A stretch of 5,030 bases of DNA. Origin: Caldifarciminota bacterium (GTDB taxonomy: Bacteria > Hydrothermota > UBA3072 > WFRC01). The translations under genes and the position numbers were made by a program. The notes under the pieces were generated by a model. It searched no databases, was not told the origin of the DNA, and saw only the letters and a list, made by a program, of their open reading frames with translations. The DNA lies in the NCBI GenBank assembly GCA_015486685.1, contig WFRC01000095.1, positions 1 to 5,030 on the forward strand, written 5' to 3'. Positions 4,707 through 5,030 of this stretch are shown here, in pieces. Position 1 is the first letter of the stretch, and each line of letters opens with the position of its first letter.

Positions 4707-4738
4707 GGTGAATGAGTAGATGAGTGAATGGGTAAAGG
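4707..4738 (+). repeat. RGTRRATG octamer array, four units
   Basis: Four 8-mers begin at 4707, 4715, 4723 and 4731: GGTGAATG, AGTAGATG, AGTGAATG and a diverged GGTAAAGG. The same octamer family appears at 2938-2953 and 3247-3262, about 1.5 kb away, on the same strand. It begins 28 nt after the ArsR-family stop codon. Confidence 0.75.
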
Positions 4739-4764
4739 ATTAACAAACGTGTTCGTGATGGTGA

Positions 4765-4779
4765 TTCGTGAAAAACGAA
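4765..4779 (+). repeat. Small hairpin TTCGT-GAAAA-ACGAA
   Basis: A perfect 5-bp stem with a 5-nt loop. The left arm is part of TTCGTGA, which also occurs at 4752-4758. There is no U-tract downstream, so it is not a good terminator for the ArsR-family gene. Confidence 0.4.
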
Positions 4780-4790
4780 AGGAACGCGAA

Positions 4791-4850
4791 TATGGAGTGC
4801 AGAGGCTTACCTCTACGTAATTTGGAGTGCGTTGACCGTGTCAATGCGTT
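4791..4850 (+). repeat. Two tandem 30-nt hairpin modules with conserved WTGGAGTGC
   Basis: Module 1 (4791-4820) begins TATGGAGTGC and module 2 (4821-4850) begins TTTGGAGTGC. After this 10-mer each has a stem-loop: AGAGG/CCTCT around CTTA in module 1 (4801-4814), and TTGAC/GTCAA around CGT in module 2 (4832-4844). The module 2 stem can be extended by G-C and wobble pairs. The stem sequences differ, but pairing is kept. With only two copies and 20-nt variable parts it is not a CRISPR array. Confidence 0.65.
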
Positions 4851-4864
4851 GTTAATCTGTTAAA

Positions 4865-4892
4865 TCCGCATTCTCACTTCCGCATTCCGCAT
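4865..4892 (+). repeat. TCCGCAT heptamer array, four units
   Basis: TCCGCAT at 4865, 4879 and 4886, with a diverged TCTCACT at 4872, all in one 7-nt register. The same unit occurs as a pair at 3381-3394, about 1.5 kb away. Confidence 0.8.
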
Positions 4893-4905
4893 TATTTCGT
4901 TTCTT

Positions 4906-4933
4906 GCTAACGGCAAACGGCCATCGGCCAACG
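4906..4933 (+). repeat. GCNAACG heptamer array, four units
   Basis: GCTAACG (4906), GCAAACG (4913), GCCATCG (4920) and GCCAACG (4927) follow each other without a gap, and a partial GCTG begins at 4934. It is GC-rich against an AT-rich background and ends 14 nt before the Shine-Dalgarno of the NifX-like gene. Confidence 0.8.
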
Positions 4934-4947
4934 GCTGTTTATTAAAC

Positions 4948-4955
4948 AAAGGAGG
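4948..4955 (+). promoter_or_regulatory. Shine-Dalgarno of the NifX-like gene
   Basis: AAAGGAGG (with a following T, the perfect anti-16S complement) lies 4 nt before the ATG at 4960 and decides the start. No convincing promoter is visible between the repeat arrays and this site, so the gene may be read from the ArsR-family promoter. Confidence 0.85.
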
Positions 4956-4959
4956 TATT

Positions 4960-5030
4960 ATGATACTTGCATTTGCGTCAGATGATGAAAAAGGGCTTGA
5001 TGGTGTTTTGAGTTATCATTTTGGAAGATG
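4960..5030 (+). CDS. NifX/NifB-like protein (dinitrogenase iron-molybdenum cofactor family), first 23 residues
   Basis: Only the N-terminus is inside the window. It begins MILAFASDDEKGLDG and continues to SYHFGR at residues 18-23, the two hallmarks of the NifX/NifB C-terminal-like family (a beta strand, a DDEKGLD-type turn, then the HFGR motif). Members bind iron-sulfur or FeMo-cofactor precursors. Many are small stand-alone proteins in anaerobes with no nitrogenase, often beside MinD/Mrp-type ATPases, so nitrogen fixation should not be inferred. The start is fixed by the strong AAAGGAGG. It lies downstream of the ArsR-family gene on the same strand and could be its target. Length, cysteines and neighbours beyond the window are unknown. 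Confidence 0.72.
   Translation, partial: MILAFASDDEKGLDGVLSYHFGR

Noticed and set aside
4791..4850. CRISPR array
   Set aside because: Only two repeats of about 10 nt with 20-nt variable parts that are themselves self-complementary; no leader or cas gene in the window.
4960..5030. Nitrogen fixation locus
   Set aside because: Only 23 residues of a NifX/NifB-like protein are visible. This family is common in non-diazotrophs, and no nif structural gene is present.

Overview
The window looks like an AT-rich bacterial chromosome segment. It carries house-keeping genes on the minus strand at the left, and two small regulators plus the start of an iron-sulfur-type gene at the right, separated by unusual repeat-filled intergenic DNA. 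The gene order cmk - plsC - ispH - rpsA is a known bacterial arrangement (in some Clostridia ispH and rpsA are even fused), so it does not pin down a phylum. IspH shows the methylerythritol-phosphate isoprenoid pathway. The strong GGAGG ribosome-binding sites and sigma70-like promoters are bacterial. The heavy use of degenerate 7-mer repeats between genes suggests an uncultivated anaerobic or candidate-phylum type of genome, but that is an impression and not proven here.

Left part (1-2830, minus strand): a compact operon reads right to left from a promoter at 2803-2830. It encodes cytidylate kinase, a 1-acyl-glycerol-3-phosphate acyltransferase, IspH, and ribosomal protein S1 (cut by the window edge). 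cmk/plsC overlap by 23 nt and plsC/ispH by 10 nt. The S1 Shine-Dalgarno overlaps the ispH stop codon. The operon links CMP recycling and phospholipid synthesis, isoprenoid precursors and translation initiation.

Middle (2831-3410): no gene that I can support. It is filled with short degenerate tandem repeats, mostly of exactly 7 nt with some of 8 or 9 nt, often with strong purine/pyrimidine strand asymmetry. A XRE-type helix-turn-helix regulator (3411-3752, minus) follows with its own good extended -10 promoter. A second gene-poor stretch (3829-4321) holds more 7-mer arrays, hairpins and one questionable 54-codon ORF.

Right part (4322-5030, plus strand): an ArsR/SmtB-family regulator with a promoter placed so that the mRNA should begin at the AUG. 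Next come 281 nt of octamer and heptamer repeats and a pair of 30-nt hairpin modules. The window ends with the beginning of a NifX/NifB-like (dinitrogenase iron-molybdenum cofactor family) gene.

The most interesting points are: (1) many unrelated 7-nt tandem repeat families in the intergenic DNA; (2) two promoters (cmk, arsR-like) with identical 6-nt spacing from -10 box to ATG and no Shine-Dalgarno, predicting leaderless transcripts, beside genes with textbook Shine-Dalgarno sites; (3) a tandem pair of hairpin modules whose stems differ in sequence but keep complementarity.
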